Shown piece by piece: positions 18,837 through 28,269 of a stretch of DNA of 64,000 nucleotides (positions within the stretch are counted from its first letter, which is position 1; every line of letters begins with the position of its first letter). Position numbers and translations under genes: made by a program. The notes below the pieces were generated by a model. It was not told the origin of the DNA. It saw nothing but the letters and a program-made list of their open reading frames with translations, and searched no databases. The stretch is from Saccharospirillum alexandrii (GTDB taxonomy: Bacteria > Pseudomonadota > Gammaproteobacteria > Pseudomonadales > Natronospirillaceae): NCBI RefSeq assembly GCF_004000275.1, contig NZ_RCIP01000005.1, forward strand, positions 186,440 through 250,439, in the 5' to 3' direction.

Positions 18837-19745
18837 TCACTTAGCTTGAGGCTTGGGTATACGTGCTTCATCTGGCGTGCATTCCGCTAGGCCTCGATAA
18901 GGTGTTGCATACGCCAGTACATGTCCGGCCATGGGTTCGGCTTTTCGCTGTTGTTCTGTCATGTCTTCCGTAGCGGAAGTAACGAACAGAACATCCAGGT
19001 TGGGTCCTCCAAAGGCGACACAGGTTGGTTGAGAGACCGGTAAATCGTGCAGGGCGGTTAGCTCACCTTCAGGACTGAACCGGGCTATACCACTGCCGCC
19101 AAAGAGCGCGCACATTAAATGGCCGCTGGCATCAATGGCAGCGCCGTCCGGCTTGCCGCGTGGTACCTCGGCGAACAGCTTCGCACCACTGAGGCCGCCG
19201 CATTCCGGGGCGAAATCGAAAGTTCGAATCTGGCCGGTCGGGGTATCAGCGTGGTACATGCGTTTGCCATCCGGGCTCCAGCATAGTGCGTTGGGGATGG
19301 TCAGATCGTGAAGTACTGAGTGAACACCCGCTTCGTCCAGCCGGTACAGCGTGCCGGTCGGTTTTCGATCGCCGTGATCCTGCATGGTGCCCGACCAGAA
19401 ACGACCCTGGCGGTCGACACGGCCATCGTTAAACCGGTTCCCCGGTTTTCCGGTTTCCGGTTGGGCGATCCAGCTCAGGTCGCCGGTTTCGGGTTGATAC
19501 AGCGCAAAGCCAGTCGCAAAGCTGGCCAGCAAGCGAACGGGGTCGGTTGAGAGAATGCCAAAGGATGTCAGCCGGTCCGGCGTTCGCCACTGATCCAGAG
19601 TCCGGCTTTGCCAGTCGAAACGATAGAGACGGCTGTTGTGAATGTCGGTCCACCACAGGCTGTTGCTTTGGGCGTGCCATTGCACGCCCTCACCCAGGGT
19701 GTTGGCAACATCAATCGAGATCAGAAGCTCAAGCGAGTCTGTCAT
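18837..19745 (-). CDS. SMP-30/gluconolactonase-family sugar lactonase
   Basis: 302-residue beta-propeller lactonase of the SMP-30/LRE family. N-terminal LGEGVQWHAQSNSLWWTDI supplies the conserved metal-site Glu; NRFNDGRVDRQGRFWSGTM, IPNALCWSPDGKRMYHADT and KPDGAAIDASGHL carry the other metal-site Asn/Asp residues. It opens the aldono-lactone made by the SDR sugar dehydrogenase to the sugar acid. ATG start with AGGAGG upstream. Last gene of the operon, 12 bases after the aldehyde dehydrogenase gene. Cytosolic; no signal peptide. Confidence 0.9.
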   Translation of the reverse strand: MTDSLELLISIDVANTLGEGVQWHAQSNSLWWTDIHNSRLYRFDWQSRTLDQWRTPDRLTSFGILSTDPVRLLASFATGFALYQPETGDLSWIAQPETGKPGNRFNDGRVDRQGRFWSGTMQDHGDRKPTGTLYRLDEAGVHSVLHDLTIPNALCWSPDGKRMYHADTPTGQIRTFDFAPECGGLSGAKLFAEVPRGKPDGAAIDASGHLMCALFGGSGIARFSPEGELTALHDLPVSQPTCVAFGGPNLDVLFVTSATEDMTEQQRKAEPMAGHVLAYATPYRGLAECTPDEARIPKPQAK

Positions 19746-19757
19746 ATCGGTTGCCTC

Positions 19758-21350
19758 CTAGATCTGGCCGTCCTGCCATTCACCGTTAACCAGGCGTCTC
19801 AGCCCCCAGGGGTTGTCGTTACGCAGTGCGGGCGGCAACAAGTCTTGTGGGCTGTTTTGATAGCAAACCGGGCGAACAAAGCGGTCGATGGCGGCGGTAC
19901 CGACTGACGTAAAACGGCTGTCGGTCGCTGCGGGGAAAGGGCCGCCATGCATCATGGCATCGGTCACTTCCACACCGGTCGGAAAGTTGTTGAACACAAC
20001 CCGGCCGACTCGCTGCTCCAGCAATCGGACCAGTTCTTTAGCATCGGCCAGTTCCGCTTCGGTGCCGTGCAGCGTTCCGGTCAGCTGTCCGGACAGGCTA
20101 TTGATGACCTGGCTGAGTTCGTCGGTGTCGCGGCACTCAACCACCAGAGAGCAGGGGCCGAACACTTCTTCCTGCAACGCCGGGTTGGTGATGAAATCCC
20201 CGGCATTGACCGCGTACAGATAAGCCTGGCCACAAAACCCGGCGTCAGTTTCCTGGGCTTTACCGGTAGAGACCTGACGGACGCCGGGTTGGTCGGACAA
20301 ATGAGCAGCACCCGAGGCATACCCTTCGGCGACGGCCTGGTTCAGCATCACACCGGCCGGTTTGTCGGCCAGTGCTGCCCCGGTTGCTTCCATGAAGGTG
20401 TTCAGTTCAGGGCCCTTTAGTCCGAGAACCAGGCCAGGGTTTACGCAGAACTGGCCGGTGCCCAGCGTCAGTGAACCGACAAACCCTTCAGCGATCTCTG
20501 CGGCCGATGTTTTGAGTACCTCGGGCAAAACCACAAGCGGGTTGATACTGCCCATCTCTCCGAAAAACGGAATCGGGTCCGGGCGGTTGCTGGCCAGTTT
20601 ATACAGAGCCATGCCACCGCGGGTCGAGCCGGTAAAGCCGACGGCTTTTACTTCGGGTGCGGTCACCAGGTTGACGCCGATTTCATTGCGATTGCCCGCT
20701 AGAAAACTGATAACACCGGCTGGCATATCGCATTGCTTCGCAGCACGGGCCAGTGCCTGGGCAACCAATTCACCGCTGCCCGGATGCGAGTTGTGGCTTT
20801 TCACGATCACCGGGCAACCCGCCGCCAGTGCCGACGCGGTGTCGCCGCCAGCGGCCGAGAAGGCCAGAGGGAAGTTGGATGAACCGAACACGACAACCGG
20901 GCCTATTGGGTGCTTGCAAAACCGAATGTCAGGACGCGGCATGGGCTGGCGGTCGGGCAGGGCGGTGTCGATACGGGCATCGAGGTAATCGCCTTTAACA
21001 AGGTGTTTGGCGAACATTCGTAACTGGCCGCAGGTACGGCCGCGCTCACCTTCGGCGCGGGCACGAGGGTAGCCGGTTTCAGCGGATACGCGATCAAGCA
21101 GTTCGTCGCCCAGCGCCATGATTTCTTCGGCACAGGTTTCCAGAAAGCGACTGCGCTCCCCGGGGCTGGTTGCTGCAAAAACAGGCGCTGCCGCAGCGGC
21201 CGCTGCCGTTGTTGCTCTGAGCTGTTCTTCGCTGGCGAAGCTCAGCTCCGGAGCAAGCTTTTCACCCGTAGCCGGGTTGATGGCATGGTAGCTTCCGCTG
21301 GTGCCGGTTTGCCATTGTCCGCCGATCAGTTGTTTGCCTGTAACGCTCAT
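19758..21350 (-). CDS. 2-ketoglutarate semialdehyde dehydrogenase (ALDH superfamily)
   Basis: NAD(P)-dependent aldehyde dehydrogenase of the KGSADH type, about 530 residues. Counting from the GTG at 21359, the catalytic Cys is 305 in TGQFCVNPG, the general base Glu 268 in FFGEMGSINP and the cofactor lysine 187 in VIVKSHNSHPG. FCKHPIGPVVVFGSSNFPLAFS is characteristic of this subgroup. The ATG at 21350 is preferred because AAGG lies in the right place before it, while the GTG at 21359 sits within that site. It oxidises 2-ketoglutarate semialdehyde, the last intermediate of non-phosphorylating pentose oxidation, to 2-ketoglutarate. Confidence 0.88.
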   Translation of the reverse strand: MSVTGKQLIGGQWQTGTSGSYHAINPATGEKLAPELSFASEEQLRATTAAAAAAAPVFAATSPGERSRFLETCAEEIMALGDELLDRVSAETGYPRARAEGERGRTCGQLRMFAKHLVKGDYLDARIDTALPDRQPMPRPDIRFCKHPIGPVVVFGSSNFPLAFSAAGGDTASALAAGCPVIVKSHNSHPGSGELVAQALARAAKQCDMPAGVISFLAGNRNEIGVNLVTAPEVKAVGFTGSTRGGMALYKLASNRPDPIPFFGEMGSINPLVVLPEVLKTSAAEIAEGFVGSLTLGTGQFCVNPGLVLGLKGPELNTFMEATGAALADKPAGVMLNQAVAEGYASGAAHLSDQPGVRQVSTGKAQETDAGFCGQAYLYAVNAGDFITNPALQEEVFGPCSLVVECRDTDELSQVINSLSGQLTGTLHGTEAELADAKELVRLLEQRVGRVVFNNFPTGVEVTDAMMHGGPFPAATDSRFTSVGTAAIDRFVRPVCYQNSPQDLLPPALRNDNPWGLRRLVNGEWQDGQI

Positions 21351-21412
21351 GCGAATCACCTTTTAATTTTGTATTGAATGTCGGGGCGGCTGAGAGAGCC
21401 TGTGAACAGCCT

Positions 21413-22183
21413 CTAAATCCAGCCGCCGTCCACGATGAAGTCCTGTGCTGTGCACATATAGCTGTCGTCCGAAGCCAGAAACAGCGCCATGGCGCAAATG
21501 TGCTCCGGCATCAGCGAGCCTTTAATGCATTGGCTCTGGTCAATCACCTTTTTGGTGTCATCATTGACCCAGTTGTTGAGCTGGCGTTCGGTCATTACCC
21601 AGCCCGGGGTCAGGGTGTTTACCCGAATCCGGTCTGGCCCCATGTCGCGTGCCAGGCCCCGGGTTAGGCCCAGCACAGCGGCCTTGGAGGTGGTATAGCC
21701 GGTCATGTTGCCCTGGCATTCATGCCAGCTCATAGAACCGAAATTGATGATGGAGCCGCCGCCCAATCCTTTCATGTGGTCATACACGGCCTGGGCTGCA
21801 AAAAACTGCGGTCGCAAATTGATGTTGATGCGTTCGTTCCAGTAGTCGGGTGTGACCTCGCGAAAGTCGTGCCGGGTATCCTGAGCGGCATTGTTGACCA
21901 GCACGCCAATGGGGCCAAACCGTTCGCGCACCTCGCTGATGATCGCCCTCAGGCGCTCGACATCGACCAGGTCGCAGGGGTAGAAGTGGGCGCTTTCGTG
22001 GCCAAGCCCACCGTTAACCCGGTCGGCCAGCTCGCGGGATTCCTCCTCCAAAATATCGACAAACACCACGGTCGCTTGCTGGTGGCAAAAGGCTTCAACG
22101 AGGCTGGCGCCAATGCCGGAACCACCGCCGGTAATGAAGACCACCTTGCCCGCCAGGCTGGGGTATGTATTGCTCAGGTTCAT
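21413..22183 (-). CDS. SDR-family sugar 1-dehydrogenase
   Basis: Short-chain dehydrogenase of 256 residues. Rossmann motif FITGGGSGIGASLV near residue 18, NNAAQ near 95, catalytic Ser in INFGSMSWHE, catalytic Tyr-x3-Lys in GYTTSKAAVLGLTRGLARDMG and the PGWVMTERQ tail. By context it oxidises an aldopentose (arabinose or xylose; galactose less likely) to the lactone using NAD(P). GGGAGA precedes the ATG. It lies between the dehydratase and aldehyde dehydrogenase genes in one operon. Confidence 0.85.
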   Translation of the reverse strand: MNLSNTYPSLAGKVVFITGGGSGIGASLVEAFCHQQATVVFVDILEEESRELADRVNGGLGHESAHFYPCDLVDVERLRAIISEVRERFGPIGVLVNNAAQDTRHDFREVTPDYWNERININLRPQFFAAQAVYDHMKGLGGGSIINFGSMSWHECQGNMTGYTTSKAAVLGLTRGLARDMGPDRIRVNTLTPGWVMTERQLNNWVNDDTKKVIDQSQCIKGSLMPEHICAMALFLASDDSYMCTAQDFIVDGGWI

Positions 22184-22204
22184 AGTGTCTCCCGTTAAAC
22201 CGGA

Positions 22205-23968
22205 TCAGTGTGAGTGGCGCGGTACGGCGGCGCCGCGGCAGCCCACCAGAAAATCGAAGTCGCAGCCTTCGTCGGCTTGCAATACCCGGTCGCGATACAG
22301 TTCCTGATAGCCGCCGGTTCGGGCGATCACCTGGTCTGATTTCAGGGCGGCCAGTCGGCTGTTCAGCTCGGCATCGGACACTTCCAGTTCGAGCACGCCG
22401 TTTTCGGCATCGAGCCGGATCATGTCGCCATCCTGCACCGCGGCCAATGGACCCATGTCCATGGCTTCGGGTGCAACGTGCAATACCACGGTGCCGAAGG
22501 CAGTGCCGCTCATGCGTGCATCGGAAATGCGGACCATGTCGGTGATGCCTTTTTTCAGCAACTTCGGGGGCAGCCCCATATTGCCGACTTCCGCCATGCC
22601 CGGGTAGCCTTTTGGCCCGCAGTTTTTCAGCACCATGACGCAGGTTTCATCGATGTCCAGATCCGGGTCGTCGATGCGCGCCTTGTAGTGATCAATGTTC
22701 TCAAACACCACAGCCCGGCCGCGATGGTTCATCAAGGTTGGCGTAGCAGCGGAGGGTTTCAAAACAGCGCCACGCGGTGCCAGGTTGCCACGCAATACGC
22801 AAATGCCGCCGTTGCTGACCAGAGGTTTATCGAACGGCAAAATCACGTCGTCGTTATGACAGGGTGCTTCGCGGTTGTTCTCCCACAGCGTTTTGCCGTT
22901 CACGGTCAGTGCATCCCGGTTCAGCAGATCGCGCTCGCCGAGGCGGCGCAATACCGCAGGCAGGCCTCCGGCGTAATAGAATTCTTCCATCAGATACTGG
23001 CCGGAAGGCTGCAGGTTGACCATGGTGGGTACTCCCCGGCCATGATTCCAGTCTTCCAGACTCAGATCCACACCAATGCGACCGGCAATGGCCTTGAGAT
23101 GAATCACCGCATTGGTGGAGCCGCCGATGGCCGCGTTGGTGCGAATGGCGTTGATGAAGGCATCCCGGGTTAGAACTTTCGACAGCCGCAGGTCTTCATG
23201 CACCATTTCCACGGCGCGCATGCCAGACATGTGTGCCAGCACATAGCGGCGCGAATCCACAGCGGGAATGGCCGCATTGTGCGGCAGGCTGGTGCCGAGT
23301 GATTCCGCCATGCAGGCCATGGTAGAGGCGGTTCCCATGGTGTTGCAGGTACCGGCCGAGCGGGACATGCCGGCTTCGGCATCGAGAAATTCATGCAGGC
23401 TGATCTTGCCTGCCTTGTACTCTTCATGCAGGCGCCAGACCAGGGTGCCGGAGCCCACGTCCTTGCCCTGGTGCTTGCCGTTCAACATCGGGCCGCCGGT
23501 GACGACAATGGTCGGCAGGTCGCAACTGGCGGCGCCCATCAACAGCGCCGGGGTGGTTTTGTCACACCCGACCAGCAGTACGACGCCATCGATCGGGTTG
23601 CCGCGAATCGCCTCTTCGGTGTCCATGGACGCCAGGTTACGGGTCAGCATGGCGGTAGGGCGCAGATTGGACTCGCCGTTGGAAAACACCGGGAATTCGA
23701 CCGGAATGCCGCCCGCCTCGCGGATGCCGTTTTTAACGCGCTCGGCGATGGTGCGAAAGTGGGCGTTGCAGGGTGTCAGCTCCGACCAGGTGTTGCAGAT
23801 GCCGATGACCGGCTTGCCTTCAAAGTGGTGGTCGGGAATGCCCTGGTTTTTCATCCAGCTGCGGTACATGAAGCCGTTCTTGTCGCGTGTTCCGAACCAC
23901 TCTGCAGAGCGCAGCCGGGTTCCGCCCGTATCGCTGTTTTTCTTGTCATTATCGTTACGACGAGTCAT
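22205..23968 (-). CDS. IlvD/Edd-family sugar-acid dehydratase (L-arabinonate/D-xylonate type)
   Basis: 587-residue Fe-S dehydratase of the IlvD/Edd family. Cluster-ligand cysteines are in GICNTWSELTPCN, LLVGCDKTTPALLMG and SAGTCNTMGTASTM; RMSGTAFGTV and the C-terminal domain with ARTGGYQELYRDRV are typical of the pentonate/hexonate dehydratase branch rather than dihydroxy-acid dehydratase. It converts a pentonate to the 2-keto-3-deoxy acid. The tail CDFDFLVGCRGAAVPRHSH is also typical. An AT-rich operator-like sequence lies directly upstream (23977-24003), suggesting internal promoter control in addition to the upstream transporter genes. Confidence 0.87.
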   Translation of the reverse strand: MTRRNDNDKKNSDTGGTRLRSAEWFGTRDKNGFMYRSWMKNQGIPDHHFEGKPVIGICNTWSELTPCNAHFRTIAERVKNGIREAGGIPVEFPVFSNGESNLRPTAMLTRNLASMDTEEAIRGNPIDGVVLLVGCDKTTPALLMGAASCDLPTIVVTGGPMLNGKHQGKDVGSGTLVWRLHEEYKAGKISLHEFLDAEAGMSRSAGTCNTMGTASTMACMAESLGTSLPHNAAIPAVDSRRYVLAHMSGMRAVEMVHEDLRLSKVLTRDAFINAIRTNAAIGGSTNAVIHLKAIAGRIGVDLSLEDWNHGRGVPTMVNLQPSGQYLMEEFYYAGGLPAVLRRLGERDLLNRDALTVNGKTLWENNREAPCHNDDVILPFDKPLVSNGGICVLRGNLAPRGAVLKPSAATPTLMNHRGRAVVFENIDHYKARIDDPDLDIDETCVMVLKNCGPKGYPGMAEVGNMGLPPKLLKKGITDMVRISDARMSGTAFGTVVLHVAPEAMDMGPLAAVQDGDMIRLDAENGVLELEVSDAELNSRLAALKSDQVIARTGGYQELYRDRVLQADEGCDFDFLVGCRGAAVPRHSH

Positions 23969-23976
23969 CAGGAAAC

Positions 23977-24003
23977 CTTATTTGTAATACATTAATATAA
24001 TAG
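23977..24003. promoter_or_regulatory. AT-rich operator-like site upstream of the dehydratase gene
   Basis: On the plus strand CTTATTTGTAATAC, then ATTAATATAATAG. The complementary strand gives TATTATATTA and TATTACAAATAAG, matching parts of the palindromic site at 17551 and its flank (ATACAAATAAAAG). It sits between the transporter permease and dehydratase genes, so the enzyme genes may have their own promoter under the same regulator. Confidence 0.45.
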
Positions 24004-24062
24004 TCCAATTAACCGGGTTCACTGTCAACCCGTGTCACTCGCGAATAGCCCTGAAGGGCCGG

Positions 24063-25268
24063 CTAGCCAGCCTTGTTCTTGTTGTAAACATCGAAAATAA
24101 CCGCCGCGAGCAGAACCAGACCTTTAATCACCTGCTGCCAGTCGATACCGACACCCATGATCGACATACCGTTGTTCATCACCCCCATGATCAGAGCGCC
24201 GATGACAGCGCCGATGATCTTGCCCGAGCCGCCACGCATCGAAGCGCCACCGATAAACACCGCAGCAATAACGTCGAGCTCGAAAGCCAGCCCTGCCTTG
24301 GGAGTGGCCATGTTCAGCCGGGCGGCAAACACCATGCCGGCCAGCGCCGCGAGCATGCCCATATTGGCGAAAGTCAGAAAGGTGAGGCGTTGGGTGTTAA
24401 TGCCCGAGAGCATGGCCGCTTTTTCGTTACCACCGATGGCGTAAATCCGGCGACCAAAGGTCGTGCGCTGGGTCACAAAGGTATAAACGGAAATCAGCAG
24501 CGCCATCAGAATCAACACATTGGGCGCCCCTTTATAGGTAGACAGCAAATAGGTGATGTACAGAATGGCCAGGATAATCAGGGCGTTGCGTGCCACGAAA
24601 AACAGCACCGGTTCCAGTGTTGAACCGTAGCTTGCCTGTTTCTGGCGAGTGCGAAGATTGAAGTAGACCAGTAAGGTCGCTGTCGCCGTACCCAGCAGCA
24701 TTGACGTCACATGGAAGTCACTGGAGGGAAACAGGTCGGGCAGAAAGCCGGTGCTCAGCTTCTGAAACTGATCCGGGAAGGGCCCAACCGATTGCCCGTT
24801 CAGCAGCCACAACGTCAGCCCTTTGAATACCAGCATGCCGGCCAGGGTGACGATAAACGCCGGAATGCGGTAATAGGCGACCCAATAACCCTGGGCCGCA
24901 CCGATCAGGGTGCCGACCATCAGGCAGACGATAAAGGTCACCGGGTAGCTGATGTCGTAATTGACCATCATCACCGCCGCCAGGGCGCCGATAAACCCGA
25001 GTACAGACCCTACCGACAGGTCGATATGACCACAGACAATCACCATCAGCATGCCCAGCGCCATGATGATGATGTAGCTGTTCTGCAGAAAGAGATTGGT
25101 CAGGTTGATCGGCTTCATCAGAATGCCGTCGGTCAGAAATTGAAACAGCCCCATAATGACGACCAGGGCAATAAGAATGCCGTATTCGCGCAGATGGGTT
25201 TTGAAAAAACCGCCCATGGAAGCGGTGCTGTGTTGGGGTTTATCGACGGAGGTAGCTTGTGTCGACAT
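24063..25268 (-). CDS. mmsB: Multiple-monosaccharide ABC transporter permease
   Basis: 401-residue inner-membrane permease of the RbsC/XylH class, with about ten hydrophobic segments. Typical features: LMVIVCGHIDLSVGSVLGF, LAGMLVFKGLTLWL, YAIGGNEKAAMLSGI and FIGGASMRGGSGK. It matches the GguB/MmsB subgroup that works with ChvE-type binding proteins. GGGAGACACTAAC precedes the ATG. One base after the ATPase gene, so they are translationally coupled. Confidence 0.9.
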   Translation of the reverse strand: MSTQATSVDKPQHSTASMGGFFKTHLREYGILIALVVIMGLFQFLTDGILMKPINLTNLFLQNSYIIIMALGMLMVIVCGHIDLSVGSVLGFIGALAAVMMVNYDISYPVTFIVCLMVGTLIGAAQGYWVAYYRIPAFIVTLAGMLVFKGLTLWLLNGQSVGPFPDQFQKLSTGFLPDLFPSSDFHVTSMLLGTATATLLVYFNLRTRQKQASYGSTLEPVLFFVARNALIILAILYITYLLSTYKGAPNVLILMALLISVYTFVTQRTTFGRRIYAIGGNEKAAMLSGINTQRLTFLTFANMGMLAALAGMVFAARLNMATPKAGLAFELDVIAAVFIGGASMRGGSGKIIGAVIGALIMGVMNNGMSIMGVGIDWQQVIKGLVLLAAVIFDVYNKNKAG

Positions 25269-25269
25269 G

Positions 25270-26799
25270 TTAGTGTCTCCCGGATTGAATGATCATGGTC
25301 ATGATCGCTTCTTGCGAAGCGTCTGCCTTTGGCATCTCGCCCACCAGCTCACCTTCGTTCATAACGTATATCCGGTCGCTGATGCCGAGCAGTTCCGGCA
25401 TTTCCGATGAGATGACGATGATGGCTTTTTGTTGCGCAGCCAGTTCGTTGATGATGTTGTAGATTTCGTATTTGGCCCCGACATCAATGCCCCGCGTCGG
25501 CTCATCGAGAATCAGCACGTCGGGGTCGGTGAATAACCACTTCGACAGCACCACTTTTTGCTGGTTGCCGCCAGAAAGGTTGACGGTTTTCTGATTCACA
25601 TCGGGGCTTTTGATGTTGATCTTTCGCCGGTAGTCTTCAGCGACGGCCTGTTCATGGTTGTCGTCCATAATGAAGCCATTGCTAACGCCGCCCAGGTTGG
25701 CCATTGAGATGTTGCGCGAGATGGTATCGTCTAGCACCAGGCCATAGGTTTTGCGATCTTCCGTTGCGTATGCCAGGCCGCAGTTAACCGCCTTTTGCAC
25801 GGTGCCCAGGTCGACTTCTTTCCCGTGCAGGCAGGCTTGTCCGGATATTTTCTGGCCATAGGTTCGGCCGAAAATGCTCATGGCCAATTCGGTGCGGCCA
25901 GAGCCCATCAACCCGGCAATGCCGACGATTTCTCCGGCCCGAACCTCAAGGCTGACGTTCCGAATCATCTGCCGGTCGGCATGCTGCGGGTGATAAACGT
26001 TCCAGTTGCGAATGGTGAAGATCACCTCGCCGATGTCGGGCGTTCGCGGCGGAAAACGGTCCGACAGATCGCGGCCGACCATATCGGCGACGATGCGGTT
26101 TTCACTGATCGGCTCTTGCGAACAATCGAGTCGGCTGACGGCTGCACCATCGCGAATTACCGTGACGGTATCGGCTACTTTTCGAATCTCATTGAGCTTG
26201 TGGGAAATCAGAATGGAGGTAATGCCGTTGCGTTTGAACTCGAGCAATAAGTCGAGCAGGGCATCACTTTCTTTTTCGTTCAGACTCGCGGTGGGTTCAT
26301 CCAGTATCAGCAGTTTTACGTCTTTCGACAGCGCCTTGGCGATCTCCACCAACTGCTGTTTACCCACCCCGATGTTGCCCACCAGCGTGCCGGGTGGTTC
26401 GGTGAGGCCCACTTTGGCCAGCAGGCCTTCGGTTTGTGAAAAGGTTCTTGGCCAGTCAATAATACCGTTGGCGGTTTGTTCGTTGCCGAGATAAATGTTC
26501 TCGGCAATCGACAGCAGCGGCACCAGGGCCAGCTCCTGGTGAATAATAATGATGCCGAGCGATTCGCTGTCGGAAATGTTTTTAAACTCGCGCTTTTCGC
26601 CCTGAAACAGAATGTCGCCGTCGTAAGTACCGTGCGGATACACTCCGCTTACGACTTTCATCAGCGTCGATTTACCGGCGCCGTTCTCGCCAACCAAGGC
26701 GTGAATCTCGCCATCCCTGACCTGAATGCTGACGTCGTCCAACGCCTTCACACCCGGAAAGGTCTTGGTGATGTGGCGCATTTCGAGGATGGTATCCAC
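25270..26799 (-). CDS. mmsA: Multiple-monosaccharide ABC transporter ATP-binding protein
   Basis: Tandem ATPase of about 509 residues with two nucleotide-binding domains. Domain one has [26 protein letters not shown] and [11 protein letters not shown]. Domain two has a degenerate Walker A ([11 protein letters not shown]) with [15 protein letters not shown] and [15 protein letters not shown], as usual for RbsA/MglA/GguA proteins. The frame stays open upstream to 26889, but family alignment and the upstream GAGGG favour the GTG at 26799 ([16 protein letters not shown]). It powers uptake through the MmsB permease. Confidence 0.9.
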   Translation of the reverse strand: MDTILEMRHITKTFPGVKALDDVSIQVRDGEIHALVGENGAGKSTLMKVVSGVYPHGTYDGDILFQGEKREFKNISDSESLGIIIIHQELALVPLLSIAENIYLGNEQTANGIIDWPRTFSQTEGLLAKVGLTEPPGTLVGNIGVGKQQLVEIAKALSKDVKLLILDEPTASLNEKESDALLDLLLEFKRNGITSILISHKLNEIRKVADTVTVIRDGAAVSRLDCSQEPISENRIVADMVGRDLSDRFPPRTPDIGEVIFTIRNWNVYHPQHADRQMIRNVSLEVRAGEIVGIAGLMGSGRTELAMSIFGRTYGQKISGQACLHGKEVDLGTVQKAVNCGLAYATEDRKTYGLVLDDTISRNISMANLGGVSNGFIMDDNHEQAVAEDYRRKINIKSPDVNQKTVNLSGGNQQKVVLSKWLFTDPDVLILDEPTRGIDVGAKYEIYNIINELAAQQKAIIVISSEMPELLGISDRIYVMNEGELVGEMPKADASQEAIMTMIIQSGRH

Positions 26800-26925
26800 A
26801 GAGTGCCCTCGTCGTAACTGCGTTAATCGAAAACAGACGCGCCCGCAGTGACCCGACACGAAAGGCCAGGTCACTGCGGCAAGGCTCACGCCTTGCCAGG
26901 GGCGTCGTTGGTCGGGGACGCCCGC

Positions 26926-27984
26926 TTAGCGAATGTCGTCCATGTCGTAGTAACCGCTGTCGATCAGAACGCTTTCCCAGTTGGAAGCATCCACACTGAC
27001 GGGTTTCAGCAGGTAGGAAGGCACCACTTTAATGCCGTTGTCGTAGGTTGAAGTGTCGTTGATTTCCGGATCGCTGCCCTCGAACAGGGAGTCGACCATA
27101 CCAACGGTCACGCGGGCCAGTTCGCGGGTGTCTTTGAACACCGTCATGGTTTGCTCACCAGCAAGAATGGATTTAACCGACGGGACTTCAGCATCCTGTC
27201 CGGTAATGACCGGCATGGGCAGATCATCAGAACCGTAACCCACGCCTTTCAGCGAAGAGATGATGCCGATGCTCAGGCCATCGTACGGCGACAGCACCGC
27301 ATCGACTTCTTCATCGGAGTAGTAGGCACTCAGCAGGTTATCCATACGGGCCTGGGCGACCGAACCATCCCAGCGCAGGGTAGAGACGGTGTCCATACCG
27401 GTCTGGCCGCTTTGCACGACGAGTTGGCCGTTATCAATGTAAGGCTGCAGAACCGACATGGCGCCGTTGTAGAAGAAGTAAGCGTTGTTATCGTCTGGTG
27501 AACCACCAAACAGTTCGATGTTGAAGGGGCCATCGCCGTTTTCCAGACCCAGGGCTTGTTCGATGTAGCCCGCTTGCAGCACACCGACCTGGAAGTTATC
27601 GAAGGTGGCGTAGTAATCGACATGTTCGGAGCCCCGAATCAGACGGTCGTAGGCGACTACTTCAATGCCCATGCTGGCGGCCTGGTCGAGCGCAGACGAC
27701 AACGTGGTGCCATCAATAGAGGCAATAACCAAAACGTCCACACCTTTGACGATCATGTTTTCGATCTGTGACAGCTGGGTAGGAATATCGTCTTCGGCGT
27801 ATTGCAGTTCAGTGTCGTAACCGGCTTCTTCAAACTGCGCCACCATGCTTTCACCATCGGAAATCCAGCGAGCCGACGACTTGGTGGGCATGGAGATGCC
27901 AACCGTTTCAGCAATGGCGATGCCAGAGAAGGCAATTGAACAGGACATGACTGCGGCCGCGAGCGCGGTGGTAGGGTTTTTCAT
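26926..27984 (-). CDS. chvE: ChvE-type periplasmic sugar-binding protein
   Basis: Binding protein of 352 residues with signal peptide (cleavage near AIAETVG). Mature [75 protein letters not shown] and the [10 protein letters not shown] segment closely match Agrobacterium ChvE, which binds arabinose, xylose, galactose and related sugars. The ATG at 27984 is chosen because GGGAGA lies before it; the frame extends slightly upstream without support. First gene of the long minus-strand operon. Confidence 0.92.
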   Translation of the reverse strand: MKNPTTALAAAVMSCSIAFSGIAIAETVGISMPTKSSARWISDGESMVAQFEEAGYDTELQYAEDDIPTQLSQIENMIVKGVDVLVIASIDGTTLSSALDQAASMGIEVVAYDRLIRGSEHVDYYATFDNFQVGVLQAGYIEQALGLENGDGPFNIELFGGSPDDNNAYFFYNGAMSVLQPYIDNGQLVVQSGQTGMDTVSTLRWDGSVAQARMDNLLSAYYSDEEVDAVLSPYDGLSIGIISSLKGVGYGSDDLPMPVITGQDAEVPSVKSILAGEQTMTVFKDTRELARVTVGMVDSLFEGSDPEINDTSTYDNGIKVVPSYLLKPVSVDASNWESVLIDSGYYDMDDIR

Positions 27985-28143
27985 CGTTGTCTCCCTAGGC
28001 AATGGGGATTAAGCCGGTTGAGTACCGGTCTGTTCCTCAGCGCCTGGTTTATTGTTGTTTGAGTAAGCTAATCCGATTGGTATGAGCCGTCTGTTTGCTG
28101 AAACCGCTCGCAGACAAGGTGCTTACCAATCACCAGCTAGCTT

Positions 28144-28166
28144 GATATGTAATATAATATAATAAG
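28144..28166. promoter_or_regulatory. AT-rich operator-like site upstream of chvE
   Basis: GATATGTAATATAATATA followed by ATAAG lies 160 bases before the chvE start. Its complement contains ATATTATATTACATA, close to the GTATTATAATACAAA block at 17551. Probable promoter/operator region of the minus-strand sugar operon, also upstream of divergent thiL. Confidence 0.5.
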
Positions 28167-28269
28167 ATGAAAGGCGCAAACCACAGAGTCAGATCCGTTC
28201 GCCCTGAACCGGCACGAGCGTGCCTGGCTGCATCTTGCCTTTCCCGGGCCGCAACGCCACACTCCCGCC

